Below, one piece after another: positions 43,051-51,627 of a DNA stretch of 60,856 nt; within the stretch, counting starts at the first letter, position 1, and every line of letters begins with the position of its first letter. A model generated the notes under the pieces. The model ran no database searches, was not told the origin of the DNA, and saw only the letters and a list, made by a program, of their open reading frames with translations. This DNA is from Roseovarius nitratireducens (GTDB lineage: Bacteria; Pseudomonadota; Alphaproteobacteria; Rhodobacterales; Rhodobacteraceae): NCBI RefSeq assembly GCF_002925845.1, contig NZ_PDNI01000037.1:1-60856 (forward strand), written 5' to 3'. The position numbers and the translations under genes were made by a program.

Positions 43051-43124
43051 TCATCAGCTAAGATCATCCCCAGCACCGGCGGAATTGCCGTCCGGCCCCG
43101 CAACGATGCAAGGTGGAAGCCGCG

Positions 43125-43502
43125 ATGAAACCCATTCAGACACAAGAGAGATCAGTCGTGAATATCCGCGACGAGGCCGCGTTCACGCCCTATCCCGGCG
43201 AAACCGGAACATCTTTTATCCAGCTCAATCCCCAAGTCAAACGTGATATCGGTTTCTACATTTACTGGGTGGGCCCGGGATCGCATTCCACCCCACACCG
43301 CCACGGCGGAGCTGAGGAATTCCTAGTCGTTGACGGCGAATTGTCCGACAACGACGGCACGGCCTACCGCACAGGTGACGTTGTTTGGCTGGCCCCGGGA
43401 ACCGAACATACCTCTTACACCGAAAAGGGTTGTATCGTCGTCGTTTATTCAGAAGCCGAGGACTCGACCCCGTTCGCAAGGACTGACAATCATGGAAACT
43501 AG
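43125..43502 (+). CDS. Small cupin protein (ChrR-like cupin)
   Basis: A protein of 125 residues forming one cupin barrel: HSTPHRHGGAEEFLVVDGEL holds the metal-binding H-x-H and Glu, and GTEHTSYTEKG supplies the second-motif His. It resembles the ChrR-like cupin_7 group. I chose ATG at 43125, with AAGGTGGAAG in front. The aminotransferase start lies inside its last codons (11-bp overlap), so the two are coupled. The function may be as a small metalloenzyme or sensor; unknown. Confidence 0.75.
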   Translation: MKPIQTQERSVVNIRDEAAFTPYPGETGTSFIQLNPQVKRDIGFYIYWVGPGSHSTPHRHGGAEEFLVVDGELSDNDGTAYRTGDVVWLAPGTEHTSYTEKGCIVVVYSEAEDSTPFARTDNHGN

Positions 43503-44877
43503 GCCTGCCGCAGGGCACAATCGGCACCTCGCCCACGAGGCCGAAGTCGACAAGGTCCACCATCTGCATCCGTGGGAAGACCTTTTAAACTGGCGACAAT
43601 CCGACCGCTACATGGTCTCCCACGGTGAGGGGATCTACCTGAACGATGCAGACGGGCGCCGATTGATCGACGGGCCTGCAGGCATGTGGGCCGTGCAGAT
43701 CGGCTATGGCAGGCAGGACATGGCCCAGGCGATCGCCGAACAGGTCATGGAACTGCCTTACGCCTCGCCGTGGACAACGACGTCTTCGCCCGCCGCGAGT
43801 CTTTCGGAAAAGATTGCGTCCCTTGCCCCTGCGGGGCTGAACAACGTGATGTTCACGACCGGTGGTTCCACAGCCGTCGACACCGCGTTGCGCACGATGC
43901 ATTTCCTCAACAATCGCCTTGGCCGTCCGGACAAGAAGATCATCCTGGCGCGGGAAAAGGGGTATCACGGGTCCACCTATCTGGCGGCCAGTGTCACCGG
44001 CAAGGAGCGCGACAAGAGCTGTTTCGATTTCGAAGAGCGGCTGGTGCATTTCCTGCCCGATGTGAACCCCTACATCCGCCCCGACGGCATGACGATGGCG
44101 CAATGGTGCGACGCCAAGGTCGGTGATCTGGAAACCGCAATTGCCGAGGTAGGGGCCCACCGTATCGGCGCTTTCATTGCTGAACCCATCCTGTGTTCGG
44201 GGGGCGTGGTGATCCCACCCGAGGGCTATCACCGCCGCACGCTCGAGATTTGCCGCAAGCACGATATCCTGTACATCTCTGATGAAGTCGTGACTGGCTT
44301 TGGTCGTCTGGGCCACTGGTTCGCCTCCGAGGAGGTGTTCGGGATCGAGCCGGACATCATCACCTGTGCAAAGGGCCTTACCTCTGGCTACCTGCCGCTG
44401 GGTGCCTGCATCATTTCGGACCGGGTGATGGAACGGATGACCGGCCCGGATCACGAGGTTCTGTTCCCGAACGGGTACACCTATTCCGCGCATCCCGTGT
44501 GCTGCGCAGCGGCGCTGAAGAACATCGAGATTTTCGAGTCCGAAGGCGTCCTGAATCATGTGCTCGCGGTCGCACCGCAGTTTCAGGACCGGTTGGCGCA
44601 ACTGGGCAAGTCTCCGATCATCGGGGATGTGCGGGGCATGGGCTTGCTGGGCTGTGTCGAGGGCCTGCTGGACGCCGGTCGGAAGACCCCTTTGGAAACT
44701 CAGCGCAACATGGGTGCCATGCTGGATGCCGCCTGTGAAAAGCGCGGTCTCATCGTCCGCCCGCTCATCAACATGTGCGTGTTTTCCCCGCCTCTGATCA
44801 TAACCCCCGCCGAAATCGACCAGATGTTCGACATTATGGAGGACGCGTTGAAAGAGGTCGAAACCGCCTTTACCTGA
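43492..44877 (+). CDS. Class III PLP-dependent aminotransferase
   Basis: A 461-residue omega-amino acid transaminase. The N-terminal substrate domain has the usual DGRRLIDGPAGMWAVQIGYG. The PLP site shows TTGGSTAVDTALRTM, YHGSTYLAASVTG, ISDEVVTGFGR (PLP-Asp) and the Schiff-base Lys in TCAKGLTSGYLPLGA (about residue 290). It overlaps the cupin gene, is convergent with the methyltransferase relic, and shares the operator-bearing promoter. It presumably transaminates an amine or amino acid from the pathway; the substrate is not readable. Confidence 0.88.
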   Translation: METRPAAGHNRHLAHEAEVDKVHHLHPWEDLLNWRQSDRYMVSHGEGIYLNDADGRRLIDGPAGMWAVQIGYGRQDMAQAIAEQVMELPYASPWTTTSSPAASLSEKIASLAPAGLNNVMFTTGGSTAVDTALRTMHFLNNRLGRPDKKIILAREKGYHGSTYLAASVTGKERDKSCFDFEERLVHFLPDVNPYIRPDGMTMAQWCDAKVGDLETAIAEVGAHRIGAFIAEPILCSGGVVIPPEGYHRRTLEICRKHDILYISDEVVTGFGRLGHWFASEEVFGIEPDIITCAKGLTSGYLPLGACIISDRVMERMTGPDHEVLFPNGYTYSAHPVCCAAALKNIEIFESEGVLNHVLAVAPQFQDRLAQLGKSPIIGDVRGMGLLGCVEGLLDAGRKTPLETQRNMGAMLDAACEKRGLIVRPLINMCVFSPPLIITPAEIDQMFDIMEDALKEVETAFT

Positions 44878-44895
44878 GTGCGGCTGACTGCTGAG

Positions 44896-45665
44896 CTACA
44901 CCGTTTTGTACGCCCGGATATGTTGCGGGCAATGCTCGCGCGAATTCAGCAAACCCACCAGTTGCTGCCATATCTCGGCCATTTCGGCGATGGTATCCGT
45001 GCCATGGCGAGCCTCAAGCGCGGGGCGTTCTGGGCCGGTAAGCCAGTCGCGTTCCTTCGCTGCCTCGACCCGGTACCATGGGTTGCAATTGGTCAGCCAG
45101 ACATCCTCGACCCCAGCGCTTTCAATCTCTGGGGTATAGCTGTTGGGCGAAAACATGGCGAAATCCAAGTCTTCGGCTTCGATATATGCCATCATCTCTG
45201 GCGACGGCTTCCCATCGTGGGCAATCAGCCAGTTCGAGGTCGCGAAACATCCCCCCGGCGCAGCACGCGAATTACCTCGACGGCCAATGTGGTTTTGTCG
45301 GGGACATGGATGATGGCGTCTTTGGAAAAGACGATCTCCAAGCTGTTTTGGGGAAACGGAAACGGGCCCGGGTTCACCTTGACGATCTGCATCCCCTGGG
45401 CCACGCCATCGGCCTCGGCCCTGCGCCAGGCCTCTTGGCGGACATGGTCCTCAATATCGATGCCGATCACCTGCGCGGCACCGGCTTGCCAGAAGCGAGG
45501 CGATCCCAGCCGCACCACAGCCGATATTTAGGATGCATTTTTCTTCCGCCGTGACGCCAACCAGCATCCGATCCACCTCTTTCGGGCCGTCGGAAGACAG
45601 AAACTCCTCGCCCTAGATATGTTCAAGCAAGTTTGACGTGTATTATTATAAGTGTTGTCCACCAT
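44896..45665 (-). pseudogene. Broken SAM-dependent methyltransferase
   Basis: Joining frames on the minus strand gives a class I methyltransferase: start ATG at 45665, a TAG in EHI-stop-GEEFLSSDG at 45613-45615, motif I ILNIGCGAAGIASLLASR, a frameshift near 45500 to QVIGIDIEDHV, motif IV FSKDAIIHVPDK, another frameshift near 45240, then a C-terminal piece ending AYKTV. At least one stop and two or three shifts make it non-functional. The family is close to UbiE/phosphoethanolamine methyltransferases, possibly acting on small amines. It is the last member of the minus-strand operon. Confidence 0.75.
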
Positions 45666-45729
45666 CTTTGCCCCCTTTGTGATGGTGATATGTTTTGATT
45701 AGATGCAGATCTGCATCGGCCACAGGCTG

Positions 45730-46449
45730 TCATCCCGCATAGCTGGCCTGCAAGAGCCGGGTTCCATCGGTGGTCTGCCAGCGGAGGGTTCCCCCGGCCA
45801 CGACATAGGCTGCCTCGCCCTTCTTGAACGTTTGTAAATCCTCCGTGCCGGTCAGGGTCAATTCGCCCTCGATGACCTGTAACAGCAGGTTCTGCGTGAC
45901 CGGCAGCGCGGCGAAGTCGCAGGCGGCACAGTCGCGCAGTCCGACCTGCATCGATCCAGAGGCGTTGACGAAATCCACCCGGGACGCTTCAACCGGCTGC
46001 CCGCCCTGCCCTGCGATCATCAGCTCCGGTACCGTGATCCGGTGCCGCGACGGATTATCGGCGTGGTCTGGTAACTTGGGGTCCAGAATTATGAAGAACT
46101 TGCGCAGATAACCCTCCTGTTTCCACTGGCAGGTCAGCCCCTTGGGTATGACAAACCCCTGCCCCGCCGTGATCGTGACATCCGTTCCGTCGGGCATCCC
46201 CATCACCAGCGTGCCTTCGAGAAGGAACATGTATTCATCGACCCCATAGGGCTGCATCGGTTCCGTGAAGGCCGTACAGTCCCACACTCCGGCGAGATAG
46301 CCTGCGCCCGCGTCCTCGTGATAGATGTGACCCCGCTGGACCGGCTCGCCCGCAACCAGCGTGGCGGGGTCCATCGCGTCCCATTCCTCAAGGCCGGTAT
46401 TGGCGGGACCATTGGGGTCGAACCGAATGATTTTGGCAGTGTTTGGCAT
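45730..46449 (-). CDS. Bicupin protein
   Basis: A 239-residue protein with two cupin barrels. The first has DEYMFLLEGTLVMGMPDG and a GQGFVIPKG turn, resembling the DUF861-type cupins seen with amine and ureide catabolism. The second (about 160-239) has LLLQVIEGELTLTG. The classical first-barrel His pair is replaced, so a metal site is doubtful. It follows the DUF6614-like gene by 21 bp and belongs to the long minus-strand operon. Confidence 0.75.
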   Translation of the reverse strand: MPNTAKIIRFDPNGPANTGLEEWDAMDPATLVAGEPVQRGHIYHEDAGAGYLAGVWDCTAFTEPMQPYGVDEYMFLLEGTLVMGMPDGTDVTITAGQGFVIPKGLTCQWKQEGYLRKFFIILDPKLPDHADNPSRHRITVPELMIAGQGGQPVEASRVDFVNASGSMQVGLRDCAACDFAALPVTQNLLLQVIEGELTLTGTEDLQTFKKGEAAYVVAGGTLRWQTTDGTRLLQASYAG

Positions 46450-46470
46450 GGCTGTTTCCTTGGTAAGCGG

Positions 46471-46809
46471 TCAGTCGACGTCGTTGAAATCCCAGCATTG
46501 GAAAACGCCGTTTACGATTCTTGCGTACATGGATCGGTGATTGGCCGGACCCGGGCTGTCTTGCCTTGCTATGTGAGCGTAGGCGCGATCCATCTGCGCG
46601 CGGTCGCGGAAATGCAGGACCGACAGCCATCTTTGTCGGCGGAGCGTGTCGGTATCCATCGGCGTGTTGTCGACACGCCGGGCAAGCGGGGCGGCGCCTT
46701 CGACCAATCCCGCCGCCTGCATGTCGGCCACGAATGCGTCGTGATCGGCGCAAAACCGCGCGATGTCCTCTGTTGGCGCGAGGTCGAAGATGGAGTGCAG
46801 GTGAATCAT
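46471..46809 (-). CDS. DUF6614-like small protein
   Basis: A 112-residue protein that reads MIHLHSIFDLAPTEDIARF then VLHFRDRAQMDRAYAHIA, resembling the DUF6614 family of Rhodobacterales (a dimeric alpha/beta-barrel-like fold by its pattern). The ATG at 46809 follows GAGGAGAGCG, and its first base also lies in the stop of the preceding gene. Function unknown; it is part of the demethylase operon. Confidence 0.6.
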   Translation of the reverse strand: MIHLHSIFDLAPTEDIARFCADHDAFVADMQAAGLVEGAAPLARRVDNTPMDTDTLRRQRWLSVLHFRDRAQMDRAYAHIARQDSPGPANHRSMYARIVNGVFQCWDFNDVD

Positions 46810-47006
46810 CAATCGCTCTCCTCTTCAGGCAAGCCAGCGTTCCGGGGTTGCAGGCGTTGCATCGCTGCGTGGCGGGCATCGCAACTGGAACAGCCCATTT
46901 CACCGGCCGTGACGGCATCCGCCGCATCGGCAGGTGTCCGTAACATGCCGTATGCGCCCATACCGGCCGCAAGGATCACCACTGCGGAAATCATCGCCCA
47001 TCTCAT
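46809..47006 (-). CDS. Tiny exported or membrane protein with CxxC
   Basis: A 65-residue protein with an N-terminal hydrophobic segment (residues 4-21), then MGCSSCDARHAAMQRLQ. The CSSC and nearby His could bind metal or haem or form a disulphide. Overlaps of 4 bp upstream and 1 bp downstream put it firmly in the operon between the ferritin-like and DUF6614-like genes. No family recognised. Confidence 0.55.
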   Translation of the reverse strand: MRWAMISAVVILAAGMGAYGMLRTPADAADAVTAGEMGCSSCDARHAAMQRLQPRNAGLPEEESD

Positions 47007-47485
47007 GTCACGCCACCCGTTTCCAGATAATGCGTGAGCGGTTCTGTGCTGTCCGGTTGCCCCGCAATCTCGCGGTCTACGAAATCGATAGCCGCGATCT
47101 CGTGGGCTGTCAGCACCTTCAACTCCGGCAGATCCTGGTGAGGGGCAAATGCCTCGAGCCGGGCGAAATCGACCATGTAGCAGGGGAAGGTTTCATGCAT
47201 CTCGCGGATCAACGCGTCCCAGCCCTTTCGGGCGTCGGCCTTTCCTTGCGCTACACCTTCAGCAATAAGCGCACCTTGATCGCGCGGGGTCAGGCCGTAT
47301 TTCGTCAGCAGGGGTTCGACCGCGCGTGCGGCATAGCTTTCGACATCGGCCAGAAGCCGCATCTTGGCCGCCTTGTCGGCGTCGGGCATCCCCTCGGCCA
47401 TGGCATTGAACCAGCCTGCGCCCTCGATTTCCTCCTCATAATAGAGTGTCAGCATCTCGAGATATCTGGCATTGGCAACTGTCAT
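47003..47485 (-). CDS. Ferritin-like four-helix protein
   Basis: A 160-residue, nearly all-helical protein. Acidic residues at regular positions (YYEEEIEGAGWFNAMAEG, DVESYAARAVEPLLTKYG, IREMHETFP, LTAHEIAAIDFVDREI) suggest a di-iron ferritin-like fold, though I cannot name the family. The ATG at 47485 overlaps the TGA of the flavoprotein before it. Its place directly after three demethylating flavoproteins hints at a role in electron transfer, oxygen handling or aldehyde removal; this is inference. Confidence 0.6.
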   Translation of the reverse strand: MTVANARYLEMLTLYYEEEIEGAGWFNAMAEGMPDADKAAKMRLLADVESYAARAVEPLLTKYGLTPRDQGALIAEGVAQGKADARKGWDALIREMHETFPCYMVDFARLEAFAPHQDLPELKVLTAHEIAAIDFVDREIAGQPDSTEPLTHYLETGGVT

Positions 47486-49551
47486 CACATTGCCCCCACA
47501 TCGACACGGTCATGGATCAATCGCTCATCGGCATCAGGCGGTGCGTCTATGTCGCGTCCGTAGCGATGGCCGGCATAGACGGCAGCCGCAACAATCGCCG
47601 GGGCCTCGCAATCGCCGATGCGTCGCAGTGTGAAAGGCAGCGCGCCAACATCGCCGTCAACCCTGTCAAGGATGTCCTGATACAGCCCGTCGTCAGGGGC
47701 TCGCGCGGTAACCATAACCACGTTTTGAACTGCCATCTTTGTTTCTGCACCAGAATAGACGCAGACAAGCTCGGCCGCACTGCCATTAAACGAAGCCAAA
47801 CTCTTAGCGAGTTCGATGCCGATCCCCAACCGCATCAGGTTGGTGCGGACCCGCCAACGTTCCGAGGTCTTGCCCGCCCAGTCCGACACCACGTCGCGCG
47901 GTGTGCAATAGATGACCTCTTGCCCGGTGGCGCGAAGCTTTTCGGCGATCACGCCGGCAAGGTAATAGCCGTCCTCGTCGTAAACCAGCGTCGGCCCCTC
48001 GGGCGCCCAGCCATCCGTGATGTCATCCACGGTAAACAGACGGGCCTCCCCCTGCGTCGTGGAGACAGGGCGGAACACTTCGCCATCGAACCGGTCGCGC
48101 CGCCAGCGTGCGCCCGTCGCGATGGCCACGTGATCGACCCCCAGGTCGAAAATATCGCCCGCCGTCATCCGGCTTTCGCGGAAGATCTCGACATTGGGCA
48201 GCGCCTCAAGCGCCTGCACCCGGTAATCGCGCACGCGGGCATATTCGCTGAGGCCTGGCAGCGTCGCCTCTCGCGTAACTCGCCCGCCCAAGGCGCGCGT
48301 TCCCTCGGCCAACATGACCTGATAGCCGCGCTTGCCCAGAACCCGCGCCGCCTCAAGCCCGGCAGGCCCCGCGCCCACCACCAGGACCTTACCCGGCGCC
48401 TTGGCGGTCGGGACAATCTCGGGGTGCCAGCCCCTACGCCATTCCTCGCCCATCGTCGGGTTCTGCGTGCAGCGGATCGGGATGCCGAGGCTGTCGCCCG
48501 AATAGCAGATGTTGCACCCGATGCATTCGCGGATGTCCTCGGGCCTGCCTTCCTCTATCTTCCTGGGCAGGAAAGGATCGGCGATCGAGGGACGGGCAGC
48601 CCCAATCAGATCGGTGATGCCGCGCTTTACCTGGCTGACCATTGTATCGGGAGAAGTAAAGCGTCCCACCGTCACGACCGGCTTCGAGGTCAGGCTCTTG
48701 ACGAAAGCCATGTACGGCTCAAGCGCTCCCTCGGCAGTATGACGGGCATTACCCATCTCAAGCGAATAATCCGCAATGTTGATGTCCCACAGGTCCGGCA
48801 TCTCGGCCATCATCGCGAACATGTCACGACGTTCACCGTGAATTGGCACCCCGTCCTCTCCGATCGTCTCGTCCGCAGCAAAGCGCGCGGCGACGGCGCA
48901 GCGATCGCCCACGGCCTCTTTGGTTTCCTCGATCAACTCGCGCACCAGCCGGGTGCGGTTCTCCAGGCTGCCGCCGTATTCATCGCTGCGGGTGTTGATC
49001 CGCGGATCAAGGAAATTGGCCAACAGATAGGTATGGGTGGCATAGACATAGACGATGTCAAAGCCGGCATCGCGGGCCCGAAGGGCAGCCTTCCGGTGCC
49101 AGTGGCGCAGCGCGCGAATATCGGCCTTGTCCATCGCCCGCGTCTGATAAGGATTGCCCGCCGTATTCGGAACCGAGTGCAGATCCATAGACACTTCGCG
49201 GGTGAACATGTTCGCGGTGCGTGCGCCACCGTACCACAGTTCGGCCCCGGCAAGGCCGCCGTGTTCATGTACCTTGTCGGTCATCAGCCTGTGGGCGCGG
49301 ATGTCACTGTCATTCCACAGCGACGCCGAAACGTGGGGCAGATCGTCGGACGAGGGGTGGATCGAGTTGTACTCGGTGCAGACCACGCCCCAGCCACCCT
49401 CGGCCTTGACGCCTCGCATCTCTGCGAGCATGCGCGGATGCCGCCAGCCCATGCCAGTGCAATGGGGCACCTGATAGAACCGGTTCCTGGCCGTCACGGG
49501 ACCGATCTTCACCGGTTCGAAAAGTATGTCGTATCTTGCATCCCGTGCCAT
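47485..49551 (-). CDS. TMADH-family Fe-S flavoprotein, paralogue A
   Basis: A 688-residue enzyme with the three domains of trimethylamine dehydrogenase: an FMN TIM barrel (about 1-335), a 4Fe-4S site (CIGCNIC then Cys 12 residues later, RCTQNP) and an ADP/NAD-binding domain (VLVVGAGPAGLEAARVLGKRGY from about 390). Cys31 in VPHCTGMG matches the Cys that carries 6-S-cysteinyl FMN. Compared with Methylophilus TMADH from memory, Tyr60 is kept (TEY61), the Tyr-x-x-His pair is kept (VYATHTY), Trp264 is Tyr, Asp267 is Glu and Trp355 is lost. It should oxidatively demethylate an N-methyl or related amine; the exact substrate is unknown. Confidence 0.87.
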   Translation of the reverse strand: MARDARYDILFEPVKIGPVTARNRFYQVPHCTGMGWRHPRMLAEMRGVKAEGGWGVVCTEYNSIHPSSDDLPHVSASLWNDSDIRAHRLMTDKVHEHGGLAGAELWYGGARTANMFTREVSMDLHSVPNTAGNPYQTRAMDKADIRALRHWHRKAALRARDAGFDIVYVYATHTYLLANFLDPRINTRSDEYGGSLENRTRLVRELIEETKEAVGDRCAVAARFAADETIGEDGVPIHGERRDMFAMMAEMPDLWDINIADYSLEMGNARHTAEGALEPYMAFVKSLTSKPVVTVGRFTSPDTMVSQVKRGITDLIGAARPSIADPFLPRKIEEGRPEDIRECIGCNICYSGDSLGIPIRCTQNPTMGEEWRRGWHPEIVPTAKAPGKVLVVGAGPAGLEAARVLGKRGYQVMLAEGTRALGGRVTREATLPGLSEYARVRDYRVQALEALPNVEIFRESRMTAGDIFDLGVDHVAIATGARWRRDRFDGEVFRPVSTTQGEARLFTVDDITDGWAPEGPTLVYDEDGYYLAGVIAEKLRATGQEVIYCTPRDVVSDWAGKTSERWRVRTNLMRLGIGIELAKSLASFNGSAAELVCVYSGAETKMAVQNVVMVTARAPDDGLYQDILDRVDGDVGALPFTLRRIGDCEAPAIVAAAVYAGHRYGRDIDAPPDADERLIHDRVDVGAM

Positions 49552-49561
49552 GTGCCGTTCC

Positions 49562-51619
49562 TCAGGTTGCGGGCCACTGCCCCAGTTCGATCAATTCACG
49601 CCGGAAGGGCACGCCGTCACCGGGCGGCGCGCCGAAATCGCGGGCAAACAGGTGGCCCGCGTGTACGGCCGCCGCGATGGTTCCGGGTGCCCAGGCGTCG
49701 CCGATCACGGTGAAGGGCGGCGGCGTGTCCATCACGCGCAAATCCTGCGCAAGCTGATCGCGCGGCAGGCGCATGGTCACCGGGATCAGTGTACGACAGG
49801 CCACCTCGCGGGGCTGTCCCGAATAGACGCAAGTAAGCGTCGCGGCTCCGTCGCCGATCCCGGCCAGATCGTGCGCCGTCACAATTGCCACGCCCAGTTT
49901 CATCAGGCGCGACTGGATCGCGTGTTGTTCCAGCGTGTCCACCGTCCAGGATGACACATCGTTCGCCGGGGTCACCAGTGTAACCGCGTGCCCGGCCTGG
50001 CGCATCTGTTCGGCGATCAGCCCACCCATGTAGTAATGATCGTCGTCAAACACGACGACAGGGCCCTCCGGTTCGGCACCCGACATGAAGTCATCGGGTG
50101 TCAGGATATGCGCATTTTCCAATCCGGCTACGCCTTCTGGATTGGCCCGCCCGCGGCCATCGTTCACCCAGACGCTGCCGGTGGCCAGCACTGCGTGATC
50201 GGCCCCAAATTCGCGGATGGTTGCTGCCGTCATCTCGCTGTTGAGAAACAGATCCACATTGGCCATCTGGCCTATGGTATAAAGGCGATGGTCAGCCACC
50301 CTGCCCCATTCCGACAGCCCCGGCAGGCGCGATTCCCGCGCCACCCGCCCGCCCGCGCGGTCCGCGGCATCGGCGATCGTCACCCGATACCCCCTTTGAC
50401 CAAGCGCCCGCGCGGCCTCGAGCCCTGCCGGTCCGGCCCCAACAATAAGAACGCTGTCGTCCCCAACCTTGGGCGCAATGCGGTCCGGGTGCCAGCCGCG
50501 GCGCCATTCTTCGCCCATCGTGGGGTTTTGTGTGCAACGGATCGGCACGAAATGCTGGTCGCCCGACACACAGACATTGCAGCCGATGCATTCACGGATT
50601 TCCTCGGGGCGTCCCTCCTCGATCTTTCTCGGCAGGAACGGATCGGCAATCGAGGGGCGCGCCGCACCGATGAAATCCACAATGCCGTTCCTGACCAGCG
50701 ACACCATCGTGTCGGGCGAGGTGAACCGCCCTACGCCCACCACCGGTTTGGTCGTCACACTTTTGACGAATGATATGTAATCGTTCTGGAATCCTTCGGC
50801 CTTGAACCGCGAAGTCGCGCTGTCATTTTCCCAGCCGCTGATGTTCACATCCCAGAGGTCGGGCAATTCGGCAAGCATCTCGATCACGTCGCGGCCCTCA
50901 CCATCGCGGGTGATGCCCTTGGGGCCCAACAGCTCGTCGACGGCAAAGCGCACGGCAACGGCGCAGGTATCGCCCACGGCGTCGATCGTGTCCTCAAGCA
51001 CTTCGCGGAACAGGCGCACACGATTTTCCAGGCTGCCGCCGTATTCATCGCTGCGGTGGTTGTGCCGCCGCGACAGGAAATGCGAGATCGTCGACAAGTG
51101 GTGCCCTGCATATAGGTAGACAAGGTCGAAACCCGCCCGCTTGGCCCGCAAGGCGGCGGCGCGATGCCAAGCGCGCAGGGCGCGGATATCGGATTTGTCC
51201 ATCGCGCGGGCCTGAACCGGGTCGTGCGCCGAAACCGGGATAGGTGAAGGTGCCAGCGGCGCCTGACGGCTATAGCGGTTGGCCGACATCCGCCCGGCAT
51301 GGTTCAGCTCTATCCCGGCGAGACTATCGAACTCGTGAATGCCATCGCACATGCGGGCCAGAATGGGGATGTCGTGATCATCCCACAGCCGCCCCCCCGC
51401 CCAGGGCGAATGGTCGCCCGACGGGTGAATCTCCACCTCTTCGGTACAGACGACGGCCCAGCCGCCCTCGGCCTTGACGCGGCGCATCTCGGCCATGCTG
51501 GAGGGATAGCCGCGCCCCATGCCATTGCAATGCGGCACCTGGTAGAATCGGTTGCGCGCGGTAACCGGGCCGATTTTGACCGGTTCGAACAGGACATCGT
51601 ATCGCGGGTTACATGCCAT
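49562..51619 (-). CDS. TMADH-family Fe-S flavoprotein, paralogue B
   Basis: A 685-residue enzyme with the same domain plan as paralogues A and C. Cys31 (VPHCNGMG) for FMN linkage, the 4Fe-4S motif CIGCNVCVSGDQ and the Rossmann motif VLIVGAGPAGLEAARALGQRGY are present. The pocket differs: Glu61 replaces Tyr60 of TMADH, Trp264 and Asp267 are kept (GWENDSATSRF), and Trp355 is lost. I chose the ATG at 51619 because it aligns with the starts of the other two; an upstream in-frame start adds 45 residues overlapping gene C. Spacing is 10 bp to A and 8 bp from C. Confidence 0.87.
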   Translation of the reverse strand: MACNPRYDVLFEPVKIGPVTARNRFYQVPHCNGMGRGYPSSMAEMRRVKAEGGWAVVCTEEVEIHPSGDHSPWAGGRLWDDHDIPILARMCDGIHEFDSLAGIELNHAGRMSANRYSRQAPLAPSPIPVSAHDPVQARAMDKSDIRALRAWHRAAALRAKRAGFDLVYLYAGHHLSTISHFLSRRHNHRSDEYGGSLENRVRLFREVLEDTIDAVGDTCAVAVRFAVDELLGPKGITRDGEGRDVIEMLAELPDLWDVNISGWENDSATSRFKAEGFQNDYISFVKSVTTKPVVGVGRFTSPDTMVSLVRNGIVDFIGAARPSIADPFLPRKIEEGRPEEIRECIGCNVCVSGDQHFVPIRCTQNPTMGEEWRRGWHPDRIAPKVGDDSVLIVGAGPAGLEAARALGQRGYRVTIADAADRAGGRVARESRLPGLSEWGRVADHRLYTIGQMANVDLFLNSEMTAATIREFGADHAVLATGSVWVNDGRGRANPEGVAGLENAHILTPDDFMSGAEPEGPVVVFDDDHYYMGGLIAEQMRQAGHAVTLVTPANDVSSWTVDTLEQHAIQSRLMKLGVAIVTAHDLAGIGDGAATLTCVYSGQPREVACRTLIPVTMRLPRDQLAQDLRVMDTPPPFTVIGDAWAPGTIAAAVHAGHLFARDFGAPPGDGVPFRRELIELGQWPAT

Positions 51620-51627
51620 CGGGCCTC

